Shown here piece by piece: positions 43,558-54,783 of a DNA stretch of 64,000 bases (its first letter is position 1; the number at the start of each line of letters is the position of its first letter). The translations under genes were made by a program, and so were the position numbers. Below the pieces are notes generated by a model. It made no database searches. It saw only the letters and a list, made by a program, of their open reading frames with translations, and was not told the DNA's origin. The DNA comes from Cryptococcus deneoformans JEC21 (Eukaryota; Basidiomycota; Tremellomycetes; Tremellales; Cryptococcaceae), in NCBI RefSeq assembly GCF_000091045.1, contig NC_006687.1, forward strand, positions 201,001 to 265,000, in the 5' to 3' direction.

Positions 43558-46500
43558 TTATTCTGCTGGACTCTCCCTTTTTCCTTCCTTCTTTTTCTTC
43601 TTTTCCCCCGCCTTCTTCTTCCGCTTAACCTTCACGACTTGTACTTCTGGCACGCTGGCAACAGGCACATCCTCACCACCATTCCTCTGGAAGTCTACTT
43701 GTGACGTGGCACCTGAAAGACCTTCCTCCTCATGTAGCTTATATTCTTCAAAGCGGCTACTACTTCTTGAAACAGGCTTGCTCATAGAGCCCGAGGCGGA
43801 AAGATCCACGGCAGCCAAACCGGTAGTGGAATTCATCCGTGATGCGGATGGGCTCAGGCGAGAAGACGGTGTTGGAATTTGGGGAGAAGAAACGCCCTCG
43901 GGAAGTTCGCCTGTGCGATCAAACTCAGGCGGGGCTTTCTTCTTCTGTCTTGATTTGGATTTTGGCCGAGATGAGGGATCTGTAATGTCGTCTGGAAAGA
44001 TATTGTGTCAGTCTTAATAGGTACAACACATGAATCACTTACGTGGTAGCTCAGAATCGTCGAGCTTAACAATCGGAATGTTGTCCACGTCCTCGTCCTC
44101 TCTATCATAGAGATAATATGGATCATTTTTATGCTTTGCCCGTCTCGCTGCCCTCCGCTGCCAAAAAAATTGAGCAATGTAACCGTGATTCTTAAGATTC
44201 AAACTTACCCTCTCTCTTTCAACCCTATCCTCGCCTTCTTCACCCTTCTTCCCTTTCTTCTTCTTTCTGCCCTCTCTCAATACCCTCCTCAACTCTTCCA
44301 TCCCTTCCCCACCACCTTCTCCCAGATTCAATAGACCCTTCTCTCTTTCTTCCTCGCTTTCGTCAACTTCTTCAATATCCTCCGGCCACCCACCGCCTGG
44401 GACAAGATCGGTATCTAGATCAAGTCCCTCTGGTATACGGATTGATGATTGCGCATAGGACGCAACTGCATTTAGAGGATGGGACGTGGATAGGGGTGGG
44501 AAGATGTACAGTGACTTCGGGTATGGTGGGTCATTCTGATTGGTTTGCTTTGCTTCGGCCTCAAACCCTCCCTCCAGCTCAGGGATAGAAGATCCACTAT
44601 CCCTTCGTAACGTATTCTGAGGTGGGAGATGGTGCTCGAGATCAGCTTTGACGAATCCTAATAAACCCTTGATCTCGCCAACTCGTTCGACAACTTCCAT
44701 GTCTCCCTTTGCATTTCGCTCGACCTCCGTCAGACCTTTGTCAATGCTCGCTACCAGCGCCTTGGTCTCTTCAAACTTATCTCCAGACCAAGAAGAGGCA
44801 GCGATTGTGCAGTAATAACCGAAGATCTTGGCGACTGCTTGTATAGAAAGGGAAGTAATAATGGTCGAGGTAGAGGGTGAAAGAAGGTTGGAAATGGCAG
44901 AGAGAGGTGATGATAGCTCCGAAGGATACTCGCCACAGACCCAAACGGCAGCTTCAATCAGGCCGTCGGCACTTTCGTTATCGTCTCCTAGCCTTTCTTT
45001 AAAGTCGTCATCTCCCAACACCTTTTCCAAGACAGACACGGCATAGTTTCGAACACTCTTCACTCTGGCAACAACGTCCAAAATCATCTTCTTGATATCC
45101 TGACTAACGTTTACTCTTGAGACGTAGGCGACGTCCACCAACACACTGAGAACCCATTCAAAATCCGTTACGTTGGCATAGGTGTTGTGGGAAAGAATGG
45201 CTAGTAAGCGAGTGGAGAGGAGATGACGGTATGCGGGCGAGAGAGACGGCAAGGCGTTACTCGACGTGCCAGATGAGGAAGCGATAGCCGCCAGTGATGC
45301 GGCAGCTGATGGCAATACAGGGGAGACAGGTGCAAGGTGAGACAGAAGTGTGTCTGCTATTGTTTGGAGGTTATTGGGATCGACCTAGATTGGTGTTAGT
45401 ACGTTAATATTTGTCAAGACGATATATTGATTTACCATGTTCGTAGCGAGCTCTAGAGCTCGCATTCGGATAGACACGTCGGGGTCATCCAAACTCTGTA
45501 GAACCTCGTCTTGATACTCTGCGACCAACTGTGGATGGGTTGGAATAATTTTAACCATTGCTAACAAGGCAATGTATCTCACTACTCAAATAAGCTTGCA
45601 TATCGGTTACTGTGAGAAAGGCGGTACCCACGATTTTGGTCACCTCCCTCGTCCCTCAGGTAGCCTCCCAGCTTCTCCACACATACTCTTGCAAGGGCGT
45701 CGGCTTCTGGTCTATCTGCGTTCAGCATGCCGCCCACGATACATGTCCGCACACATTCGTACAATAAGGATATAGCCGAGGTGTTGGAGATGAGTGTGGT
45801 GATAGGAGGAAGAAGCTTTCGGACCAAACGAGGCTCGAGGGGTGTTAATATGGCGAACTGGAACGCTGCATCAGCCTGTGATTAAAATGGCGATCACATT
45901 GACATACCAGCTTGACAACCTTGATAAGCATCCAGTTATTGCTACTTCCCGTCAAGATCCCGAACAACTCGGGTGCTAAGGGCAAGTAGTTCTTCCCGCC
46001 CTGTCTCCTAGCCAACTCCATTACAACGCCCACAGTGGCGCCCACTACACCCTGATCCTCATCCTGCAGCCTTTCTCTTAACCTTGGGAAGCCCTCGCGC
46101 AAACCTTCGGGGAATGCTTCCCAGCAAGGTAACAGACACAGAACTGCTCGTTTGCGGATACGTGGCGACGAGTGGGTGAGAAGATGGAGGAGGTCGGGAT
46201 GCAATGATGTTGATAATGAAGAGGAGAGAGATAGAAGTTGTGGAAGGGCTGTGAGTGGAAGGGGAGGTAGAGGAACATGAGGTGACAGAAGATCCTGCAG
46301 TAAATCACTTAGCAGATGCGATGTCAGGTCTCTAAGGTATTTACCTTTTTGATGCCGTTGACGGTAAGGACAATTTCTTCAGTATCTCCAGAGAAGGCCA
46401 TAGGTGCAGCAAGATATCCCAGCTCTTTAGGTTATGCATTAATAATAGAAAGCTGCTGAACCCGTTGTCACTTACGTTTGAGATGATATCTCGGGGAGCT

Positions 46501-46782
46501 CATAACCTCCACGACATGAAAGGCGAACCCTGCCGGCGGCGGAATGGGGTAAAGCATCATCAACTATATGTATAACGGTCAGGTTTGTAATGCCCTAGAC
46601 AGCAGGATACTCACGTAGCACATCTTAATGACAGCTTCCGCCTTGAGCGCCATGTCCTTGCCCTTGAGCTCGTCGCGTATCTCCGTCATAGCCTCCGCGA
46701 TGAAGGCATCTTCCTGGGTTTTCGAGGCACCCTTGTGGGCGCGTAGACCTCGGATGAGATCCTGAAGCGTCCTCTCGAACAT
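43558..46782 (-). CDS. APL5: AP-3 adaptor complex subunit delta
   Basis: The large delta subunit of the AP-3 coat, which sorts cargo from Golgi/endosomes to the vacuole. The start MFERTLQDLIRGLRAHKGAS matches the adaptin N-terminus. HEAT-type segments follow in order: DELKGKDMALKAEAVIKMCY, ELGYLAAPMAFSGDTEEIVL with TVNGIKKDL, SSPRIRKRAVLCLLPCWEAF, NWMLIKVVKLFAIL, ISLLYECVRTCIVGG, LRYIALLAMVKIIPTHP, DPDVSIRMRALELATNMV and FEWVLSVLVDVAYVSRVNV. These are the adaptin trunk landmarks. The C-terminal third is low complexity: acidic Glu-rich, then the Lys-rich run GRKKKKGKKGE, and a final basic tail KVKRKKKAGEKKKKKEGK ending SPAE, as in delta adaptin hinge/tail regions. About eight short introns cut the first half. 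The ATG is 219 bp from the divergent MMS19 start. Length is about 920 residues. Confidence 0.93.
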
Positions 46783-47001
46783 TATTTTGCGAGATTATGA
46801 TGAGATATGAGGTGTTGTCATCGATAGCATGGTATAGCCTTAGAAGGGCGTCAGAAGAGAATAGTGTCACTTACGTAATATTGCGTAATCACAATAAATA
46901 ATGACATCCCGGCGAAGACCAACGAACGAAAGTCGGACAGCTGTTGGACAGTCAGACTAGCTATAGGTAGCTCTTCAGAACATATCACGACAGTATACAG
47001 T
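46783..47001. promoter_or_regulatory. Bidirectional promoter APL5 / MMS19
   Basis: Only 219 bp separate the two ATGs. The region has short AT runs and no obvious TATA on either side. Confidence 0.55.
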
Positions 47002-50000
47002 ATGGACATCGAGAGACTCGTAAGGACGCACGTATCCACGGCAGATTTGAATCCGTCTCAGGAGCTTGTTCAAGGTAAATGTGGCTCATTCCAACCTCCG
47101 CTTGCTTAGAGCTCACAATCCGTAATTTTCAGGTGTCAACAGTGGTCAAGTACAACTACTACAAGTGGTAAAGGCTTTGGGGAATTACCTCACCTCTACA
47201 GAAGATGATATCAGGCTTAAAGGTATGCTGTCGCTAGTGCGCCCACGGATGACAGTTTCTGATCTGTGTAGGGTTGACGTTTTTAACCAATCTCCTGGGT
47301 GTTATCATACCTGGGAAGATCAATCGTCAGGCGAGTATGTAGAGGTCAAAGTATAATAGACATAACGAAATTCTGATATGTCGCTTTAGCAACGACCTTG
47401 ACAAACTTCTATATCTCAAAATTAGATGACTTTGAGTCATTACCGCCAGCTCTAAGTGGATTAACTACACTTTCGAAGTTAACGACGTTCGATGACACTG
47501 CAGCGGTCGATGTTTATAAAGGGTTTGTGGATGTCACATGGCATGGCCAAATGTTGATAGCCTCCACAGGGTCGTGGAGAATGTCAATATCAAAGCATAT
47601 GCGCAAGCTATAAGACACCTTGTCTACGTCTTGTTCGACAGCTTACTAGCAACACATCGAGATGGTAAGTCTCTCCGTTTGTATGTAGCCAAATGATGAT
47701 GTTGATCATGTCGCCTAGCTCTGAAGAAAATGGGAACCGCTTTCATCAATTCTTATACCAAAATCGTCGACGGCGAGAAAGACCCTCGGAACCTCATGCT
47801 TCTTTTCTCAATCGACCGAGTAATCCTTTTGGAGTTCGACGTCAAGGATCATATCGAAGACTTTTTTGACATCACATTCTGTTACTTTCCCATTACCTTC
47901 CGCCCACCTCCTAATGATCCTTATGGCATTACTGCGGATGATTTGAAACTTGCTCTCCGAGAGTGTATGGCATCTAATCCCTATTTTGCAAAGATGGCAT
48001 TGCCTCTCTTTTTAGAAAAATTCGCCACTGCTACGGGTGCTACTATGGTAAGTGAAAACCTCCATATTATATAGACCGTCTCTGACATCAAGAGCAGAAA
48101 GATCTAATGCTCACCATGGCCGCTTGTTTCCCAACTTACGGTGCCGATGCGGTCAATGAACGTAGCAAAGAACTCTGGGAGGGCATCAAGACCGAGATAC
48201 TTTACTCCTCTGATTCAACTATTGAAGCCGCTGCCCTTTCTGCTCTTGAATCACTCATGCGCGCACTCTACCCTAATGAGGACAGTGTTCCGTCAGGTTT
48301 GGCGCAGGAGATCATTCAGGAATGTATGAAGTCCCTGGAGGAACCAGAAAAGAATCAGGCTTTAGGTTCGACCAAGATTATTGCCGCGATCTTCCGAGGT
48401 TCTCGTAAGTACACACATTTTGTTGTTTTTTAAACTAAAAATCGCTTGCAGCCTCGGCCGGTAAATTCGCCCTCTCGCAAGTATTCCCTCAGCTTTTCCG
48501 AACATTCAACACTCCCACTGTACCTTCTCACCGTGCTCCTCTCCTCACAGCCATCTCTTCAATTCTTCTCGCTTGTCAATCTACCTACAACTCTTCCTCT
48601 CGATCACATGAGCAAGAGCAAAATTTGGAACCCTATCGAGGGGACCTTTTGGATATTCTGAGGGAAGGTTTAAGGACGGATGGCTTGAAAGGACCGGCCA
48701 TCAAAGGGTGTATTGCTCTTGTTGGTGTTCAAGGCTATTGGAGCCGAAAGGAAGTGGAGGATGTTGTTAGGGGGATTGACGAAATTCTGATCCATGACGA
48801 AAATCAGGAAATTAGGTAAATCAAGTTCTCTCCATCATACGAGAAACATGCGCTAAGTGGAGATGGAATAGACCGGAAGTCATTCAAGCACTTATCACAA
48901 TCTCCAAATCCCATCCCACTGTCATCGAGTCGCTTACTCTCCCGCTCTTATTCCACAACCTTCCTAGCTCGGCGCCTTCCGTAGAGGACTTCACGGCGAG
49001 GGAGCGATATCGGTCTATCCTTGGTTCATTAGGGAGGCTCTGCATTCAGCCAGCTCTGTGGGGCACAATGATCGTGAGGGTCACTAGCAGACTTGACGTA
49101 TTGGTCTCCGCTACTCCTGAAAACTCAGAGGGAGCTGATGTGGAAATGGACGACATAGATGCTAGGGAATGTAACATTGCCTATGCGTGGGACCTCCTCA
49201 ACTCCTTGCTCACGGTGATAGAGGCGAAGGTCAAACAAAAGCATATGGATGTGGGCAAATATTACGAAGAGTTGATGCCGAGATTGCTGGGTTTGGTAGT
49301 AAGAGCGTCTCAGCAAAAGGTTGGCGAAAGCGGAGAACCTTTGTTCAAAGACAGGAGATTGGTGGCGATCGTAAGCAAGATTGAGGAAAAGATGATCTGG
49401 GAACTTGGCGCCGAGTATGTCGATTGCTTCAATTATTTGCGTAAATTGCAATTGACAATATGGCAGGAAACAAGAGAAACAGTTCAACCTTGTGTACAGA
49501 GCATTCGAGCAGGGAGAGATGGTTGGTATAGTACACGAAAAGTCAACGGTTCAATCTTCTAGCCCTTTACGTGTAAGTATAATGTCAGAGCATGGTGCCG
49601 GCGGTTAACGAGCCCTTAATTCAGACTAGCGCATCATCCGCAGAGCAAGACCTCATTGCGCTCTACTCTTCGGCCCTCCAAGGCCTTTCACCCCCTGTTT
49701 CTCTTCCATTGGCGTCATGCGGTGAGTATCTGAGAGGGAAGATCCACTGGACTATTCACGTCGCAAGGGATGACTGGCAGGTTAAATGGGGACTGCAGAT
49801 GGTTTGTGCATTAGTGAATAAGAAGGACAATGGTGAGTTTCCTTCCAGTCTACCCTTCTTTATTAGTGCTGAGTTTATGAAGATCTCAAAGAAGCCTTAG
49901 AAGGGGTTTTGGAGAAGATTTGGGCAGAGGTGCAGGATACTACTCAAGACTTTGAGGTCAGACGCAGAGGGCTACTGGTTTACTTCCACGTAAGCTGTCT

Positions 50001-50910
50001 TTTGGTCCTTCTGACTACTCGTGCTGACATAAATATGTGGCGTTACAGATCATCAAAGCCCTTTCACTCCTACGCCAGCCATTAGCATACACAGCCCTTG
50101 ACAAAGTCATTGAAGTGTTGGGATTGTTCAGCATGGACCCTGAGTTTGTCAGTGAGGCAGCGAGAGCTTTTGGTGTGTTGGCGAAGAAGGGTGACGGACA
50201 TTTGATTGCCAAGGTGGGTCTGACGCTTTCCTCGCTTTGTGTGTGACAGAATAGAGACTAATTGTTTGTAGCTCCTTTACGCTCAAAAATTGTGGAACTT
50301 TGTGCTTCCGAAACTGATTGAAGGGGATAAGGAAGCTTCTGGTGAGCAGAACGATTATACGGAAAATAGAAGACAACTGACCAGGTAAACAGGCAAAGAA
50401 AGGATAGTGTACCTTGTCGCTTTTGCCTCTCTCTTGCCTCTTGTTCCTCCCTCTCTTTGTCTCTCCGACCTTCCTACTGTGAGTAACTTATGGATCAGAG
50501 GAAGTATGCTGCTAACCGTCCTGCAGATCCTCCCACTGATTCAACGATCCTTGACACTGTCGTCCCCTGTTCAGAGGACGAACGTGATCCACGCCCTCAT
50601 CTCCATTCTTGAGACCCCTTCATCCCCATCTACTGATACTATCCTTCATTCTTCTGCCTCTTCCCTCGTTTCAGCCCTTCTAACCTCCTCCGTTCCATCT
50701 CCGGAAACCCCTACCTCCTCAAAAGTTAGACAATCCGCCCTCGCTTGCCTGGCCATTATTCCCGATACGATCAGGTTTGAAGTGCTGTATAAGCAGAAAG
50801 CAGAGGTGATCAAGGAGCTGGGAAATGCGGTGGACGACCGAATCAGAAATGTGAGAAAAGAAGCTGTTGAATGCAGGGCAAGGTGGTATAGGTATGGTCA
50901 GGCGACTTAG
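47002..50910 (+). CDS. MMS19: MMS19/Met18 HEAT-repeat protein, cytosolic iron-sulfur assembly targeting factor
   Basis: Mms19 is the client-binding scaffold of the CIA targeting complex that delivers Fe-S clusters to DNA-repair and replication enzymes. The start MDIERLVRTHVSTADLNPSQ leads to VVKALGNYLTSTEDDIRLKG, then LTNFYISKLDDFESLPPALS and GLTTLSKL, the conserved N-terminal MMS19 region. The core MMS19_N block is DPRNLMLLFSIDRVILLEFD, then FFDITFCYFPITFRPPPNDP and YGITADDLKLALRECMASNP, a strong family signature. The remaining exons carry HEAT repeats (GPAIKGCIALVGVQGYWS, RPEVIQALITISKSHPTVIE, LTSSVPSPETPTSSKVRQSA). The C-terminus reads IRNVRKEAVECRARWYRYGQ. About sixteen short introns interrupt it, which breaks the frame into many pieces. 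Length is about 1,050 residues, near the family norm. Confidence 0.92.
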
Positions 50911-51088
50911 TTGTATCAATATCGCATAAAGGGTTTGTTAAATTTGGGGCATAGATTACAAGTACTTTTGCATACCAACAACCTAATTAACTACATGCAG
51001 ATGAGCTCCCAAAAATCGAGATACAAACAGATACAAGCCCGAAGCACCTCTTCATTTTTAAGTCCACTATTCCAGCTGTCAACCATGA

Positions 51089-53875
51089 TTACATTGAAGC
51101 CTCGTTCAGGTCTTGCCACTGAAAGGCCTGATCCGGGAACATCAAACCCCAGATATCCTGCATGTCGTTGAATGAGTTGAAAGGTGGGAAGGAGGGGTTT
51201 AAATCATTCTGGTCCAAAAGCGGCTCGGCACTCGGTTGCTCGCATTCTGCTTGAAGTGCGACTAATATGTCATGGCTCATGGCAGCTTCTGTCCATGTCA
51301 GACTTAAACGCGACATGTGATCGACCTGAACGGATAAGTTAGAACAAGGAGTTGATGGCTATAGTAGCTTACACATCGGTTGAAGTTCAAGAGGTCTGTG
51401 CTAGAAAAACCGATGTCTTTCGACTTGATATTACCCAGTAGGAAGATGGTGGCTGCACCAAAAATGGCGTTGACTAATACCTATCCTATCAGGCGGTTGT
51501 TTTTTGTTTTGTTTTCCCCTCTCCCATACTTACTCAGGTTATGATGGCAAAAGCGCAGACCGTGCACGCTTTCAAACAACTGATGAATATAGCCCCATGT
51601 CAGTAATTCTCTATGAGCCCGAAGCGAAGAAACGTACATCAAGGAGGTAAAGAATAGATTGAGCAGCCTGCTGGCATTTTTGCGCTGGAATGGTGGTCGA
51701 AGTCGATCGGTAAAAAGGTCGAAGAATAAAAATGACAACCAGATGGTATGTCATGAGGAGCAGTAAAACGTGCGGCAGTGGGTTCATATCTGGATGAGCC
51801 AGTGGGAAGCGGTCATGCCATGTCTCGAGCTGCTGCAAAAGGTCCCACGCCGATTCTTCCCTTGTCGACTCGCCATTGGAAGATGAGTATCTGATACTCA
51901 TTAGGAAAGTTTCATCACGGCAGGTTGATTCACTTACAGAGTCTCTAACACCGAACGGCTGATTACAGCTAGTCTTGCCATCCAATGGAATGCGGTAGAG
52001 CGCATTGATCGAAGACCATTAACACTAAGCCCTGGAGACGGGGGTGTTACTGAATATAAGGGTACCGTAGGAGAGCTCCATAACACATCATCTAGAATGC
52101 TGTCGATCTGTGGAAAAGGTGCACTAGATGTATCGACGAGTATGGGTTGACGGCCAGCAGCGAGAGCCCGGATCTGCAATACCGCAGTCGATCGTTTAGC
52201 TACACCGTCGTAACCTTCAAAAGCGGCTTATATACGTACTGTGTCTTGCAGATACGTGGTCCAGAAAGCATATTCCCTTAAATTCCGCTCATCCGGGGTT
52301 ATCTGACCTCTTCTAACATAGCTCTCACACTGTATTGTCTGTCAGCCAATCATGAAGTCGTGAATTCGAAAGATTTACATTGAGGTTTAGGCCCAACTTG
52401 ATTCCCATCAGCACTTACACAGATTGTGAACCCTCAAACTTACTGCATGGACACCAGCTATAGCCATGCCGGAGTACAGATATCCTGTGGCATGTTGTCT
52501 GTCTCCAAGATTGAATTGATTTTCACAAGTTGACAATCGTACAAAATGTGCACAACTTTATAATGGTTAGCATATTCCTATCAACAAGTTAAATGAGCTC
52601 GGCTCACTTGGAAAACAAATTATAAGCTCGCAAAGAGCTCAATGCAGTGTGGTCGCACTCTTCAAATAACAAAGCCGAACAATGTCGCATGAAAATGGAC
52701 TCATAGCTGCGCATCAAAGCGGGATGCTCCTGCTTGATCAACCGCAAGCCCAGGTACAGTACACAGCAATGTAAAAGAGGAGAGTAGTGAGCAGTCCGAA
52801 TTGGAGGAGATTGACGATCGCGACCGGAGACTTGGGTCATATTGCATATATTGAGGTCCGTAATGAAAGCAGGCATGTCTACACTCAAGCACCATGGGGC
52901 ATAAAAGGCGGAAAAGTAGTCCAAAGCTTGATCGTGGATCGTCTTGCTGATGTTGAGAGAGGATGGAAGATTACGGGACCAGTCAATCCAATCGCCCATT
53001 CGTGGCTCATGGGTGGAAGAGGCTTCTGTTTCTTGAAGACGTGAGCTAGCGCATGTCCACAGGGACGTGGGGCCATGCTGCACCAAGGCCGCATCGGCTT
53101 TACCGACCCTCTGGTAGAACATTAGAATGGAGTAGAGCGAATGCTTTTCAGTGCGAAAGTCTCGCACCTGAAATAGTTCATAGTCCGGCCCTCCTTCGAC
53201 CTTCCGTAATCGTGAAGATGTAACAGGCAACGTATCGATATTGTGTAGCATCTGCCTTGCGGAAGTAGTCGAGCTAGGGGTCGTGTTTTTGGATCCCAAA
53301 GCCGCCGGTAACCTATCGATAGCATGATTCGTCGGTAACTCAGCCATTCTCGAGGAGCTTTCATTAGAGGGGGTTTGGATTATTGATTCGATAAGTCCAA
53401 CATCTGACAAAGATTGTGTCGGAGGAGCAGCCATCGATCTTGAAGCTGTGGTAGCAGCCAGGAGGTTCTCCACGAGCTTCTCAAAACGATCCATCCGTGC
53501 ATTAATGTCTTCAATATGTTCCAGGTTGGTCCTGAGAGCGACGCTGAATACCTCGTCCAGTGTTTGAACAAGTAGAGGTTCACTTACTTTCGACGGTCCT
53601 CATCCTTATATTCGCAAGCTGAGTCTCGGTTCTTACATATAGTGCACTGCGGAACCATTCCATCACAGCGTATTTTCCTATTGATCATGATTGTCAGCAT
53701 ATAGCTCATTATTCAAGAAGCTGAAAGGTATTATAATTTGCCTTCTTCAGAGGACTTGCCTTCTACGACACTCATCGCAAGCTCTTGAAGCATGACGGAC
53801 CTGGCGTTTTGACGGTGGAAGCGCTGGACGGCTACTGCTCTCCTCAGAGTCTGATGCTCTATGCTTAGAAGGCAT
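51089..53875 (-). CDS. Zn(II)2Cys6 transcription factor next to the permease/5-oxoprolinase genes
   Basis: A nuclear zinc-cluster regulator. The first exon starts at 53875 with MPSKHRASDSEESSSRPALP, and the cluster reads RACDECRRR then KIRCDG, QCTICKNRDSACEYKDEDRR, giving the six Cys in CX2CX6C...CX2CX6C order with the canonical RRRKIRCDG core. A dimer-type linker follows (MDRFEKLVENLLAATT). The fungal-specific middle domain includes LDYFSAFYAPWCLSVDMPAF, HYSPLLHCCVLYLGLRLI, STAFHWMARLAVISRSV and HPDMNPLPHVLLLLMTYHLV with IFILRPFY. The C-terminus is acidic (DLNPSFPPFNSFNDMQDIWG, LNEASM), fitting an activation tail. It is divergent from a Dal5-type permease, with 908 bp between ATGs, and 178 bp from the MMS19 stop. 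I infer that it controls the two genes to its side, because both carry a CGG-N10-CCG site. Confidence 0.88.
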
Positions 53876-54634
53876 TATTACTGAGGCCTTGGGCCGGGCT
53901 ATTATTAACAGTAACTTGAGGAATAGATTACAGACGACGACAGGAGATAAGGAAGAACACCTGACAATAATAATGCCTCCGCTTATTCTTGCCTGCGTTC
54001 AGAGTTCAGCGGCCAAATGTATGTCTTAATGTTATTTGACCATATTCCAAAAAGGGCTCAACAGTACTGGAGCTCATTCGTTCTCTTTCGAATTCGTTGT
54101 CTATATCATATGAAAGAATAGCAAGAATAGCAACGAATCTATACTTGGTGAATAACGCATTAGGGGAGGAGCATTATTCATCCTTCCATCGACGCGAGAG
54201 ACTGGACGGAATACACTGTCTATTTTTATGTTATCACCACCATTACCATACTGCATCATCATGCATGTCAGCAGCAGCAGTCGTCGGGCTATTTCTTAGA
54301 GTGATGAGTCATTCCTGAATTCCTCCTGCTGTTTGTCGTTGTTGTTGACGGTCCTGCTGGCTGCCCCTATTTCTTCCATTCCTTCCAAGTTAAGAAGTTC
54401 ACTACTACCCAAATGACATACGAAAACTCCAATATGCATTCACAATAAGAGCATCATTTAGTCCCTAAAGCGGGTTCATCGGACAGCATGGTTTTCATAG
54501 TCAGCTGATAAAGTGATAACTCGCTATTGCTTTTTAATAAGGTAGGAAAGCAGTTGTCAAATATACCTTCTGACCGGGAATTAAGCCTTCGGAGTTCGGC
54601 ATCCCTGATCAACTTCTAGAAGAGGCGGATTTCC

Positions 54635-54650
54635 CGGGAATCGATTCCCG
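54635..54650. promoter_or_regulatory. CGGGAA-N4-TTCCCG palindrome (candidate Zn2Cys6 operator) upstream of the permease
   Basis: A perfect 16-bp inverted repeat, CGGGAA TCGA TTCCCG, equivalent to CGG-N10-CCG. It ends 133 bp before the permease ATG and about 80 bp before its TATA box. The same arms and spacing recur before the 5-oxoprolinase gene. Confidence 0.75.
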
Positions 54651-54731
54651 TTTTCTACTGACCGCAACAATGAGAGCGCGATAAGGGGGAAACATGATCA
54701 TTCGCCTGAATGCATCTTCTCAAGCTTAGTC

Positions 54732-54737
54732 TATAAA
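54732..54737 (+). promoter_or_regulatory. TATA box of the permease gene
   Basis: TATAAA 46 bp upstream of the ATG at 54784. Its position below the inverted repeat is as expected for a regulated promoter, although it implies a short leader. Confidence 0.45.
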
Positions 54738-54783
54738 GGTGAGATACACTCTGAAAAACGAATGGCCTTTATCCCCCAATACG

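Larger units (their letters stand above)
53876..54783. promoter_or_regulatory. Divergent promoter region: Zn2Cys6 regulator / Dal5-type permease
   Basis: 908 bp. GATA-factor type sites lie at 53946-53951 (GATAAG), 54506-54511 and 54514-54519 (paired TGATAA), and 54680-54685 (GATAAG). The inverted repeat at 54635-54650 and a TATA box at 54732-54737 are listed separately. A lone CGGGAA half-site is at 54575-54580. There is no gene in this stretch. Confidence 0.6.

Noticed and set aside
43108..43704. 198-codon plus-strand frame
   Set aside because: It overlaps the AP-3 delta C-terminal exon antisense and the candidate small gene; composition is not protein-like.
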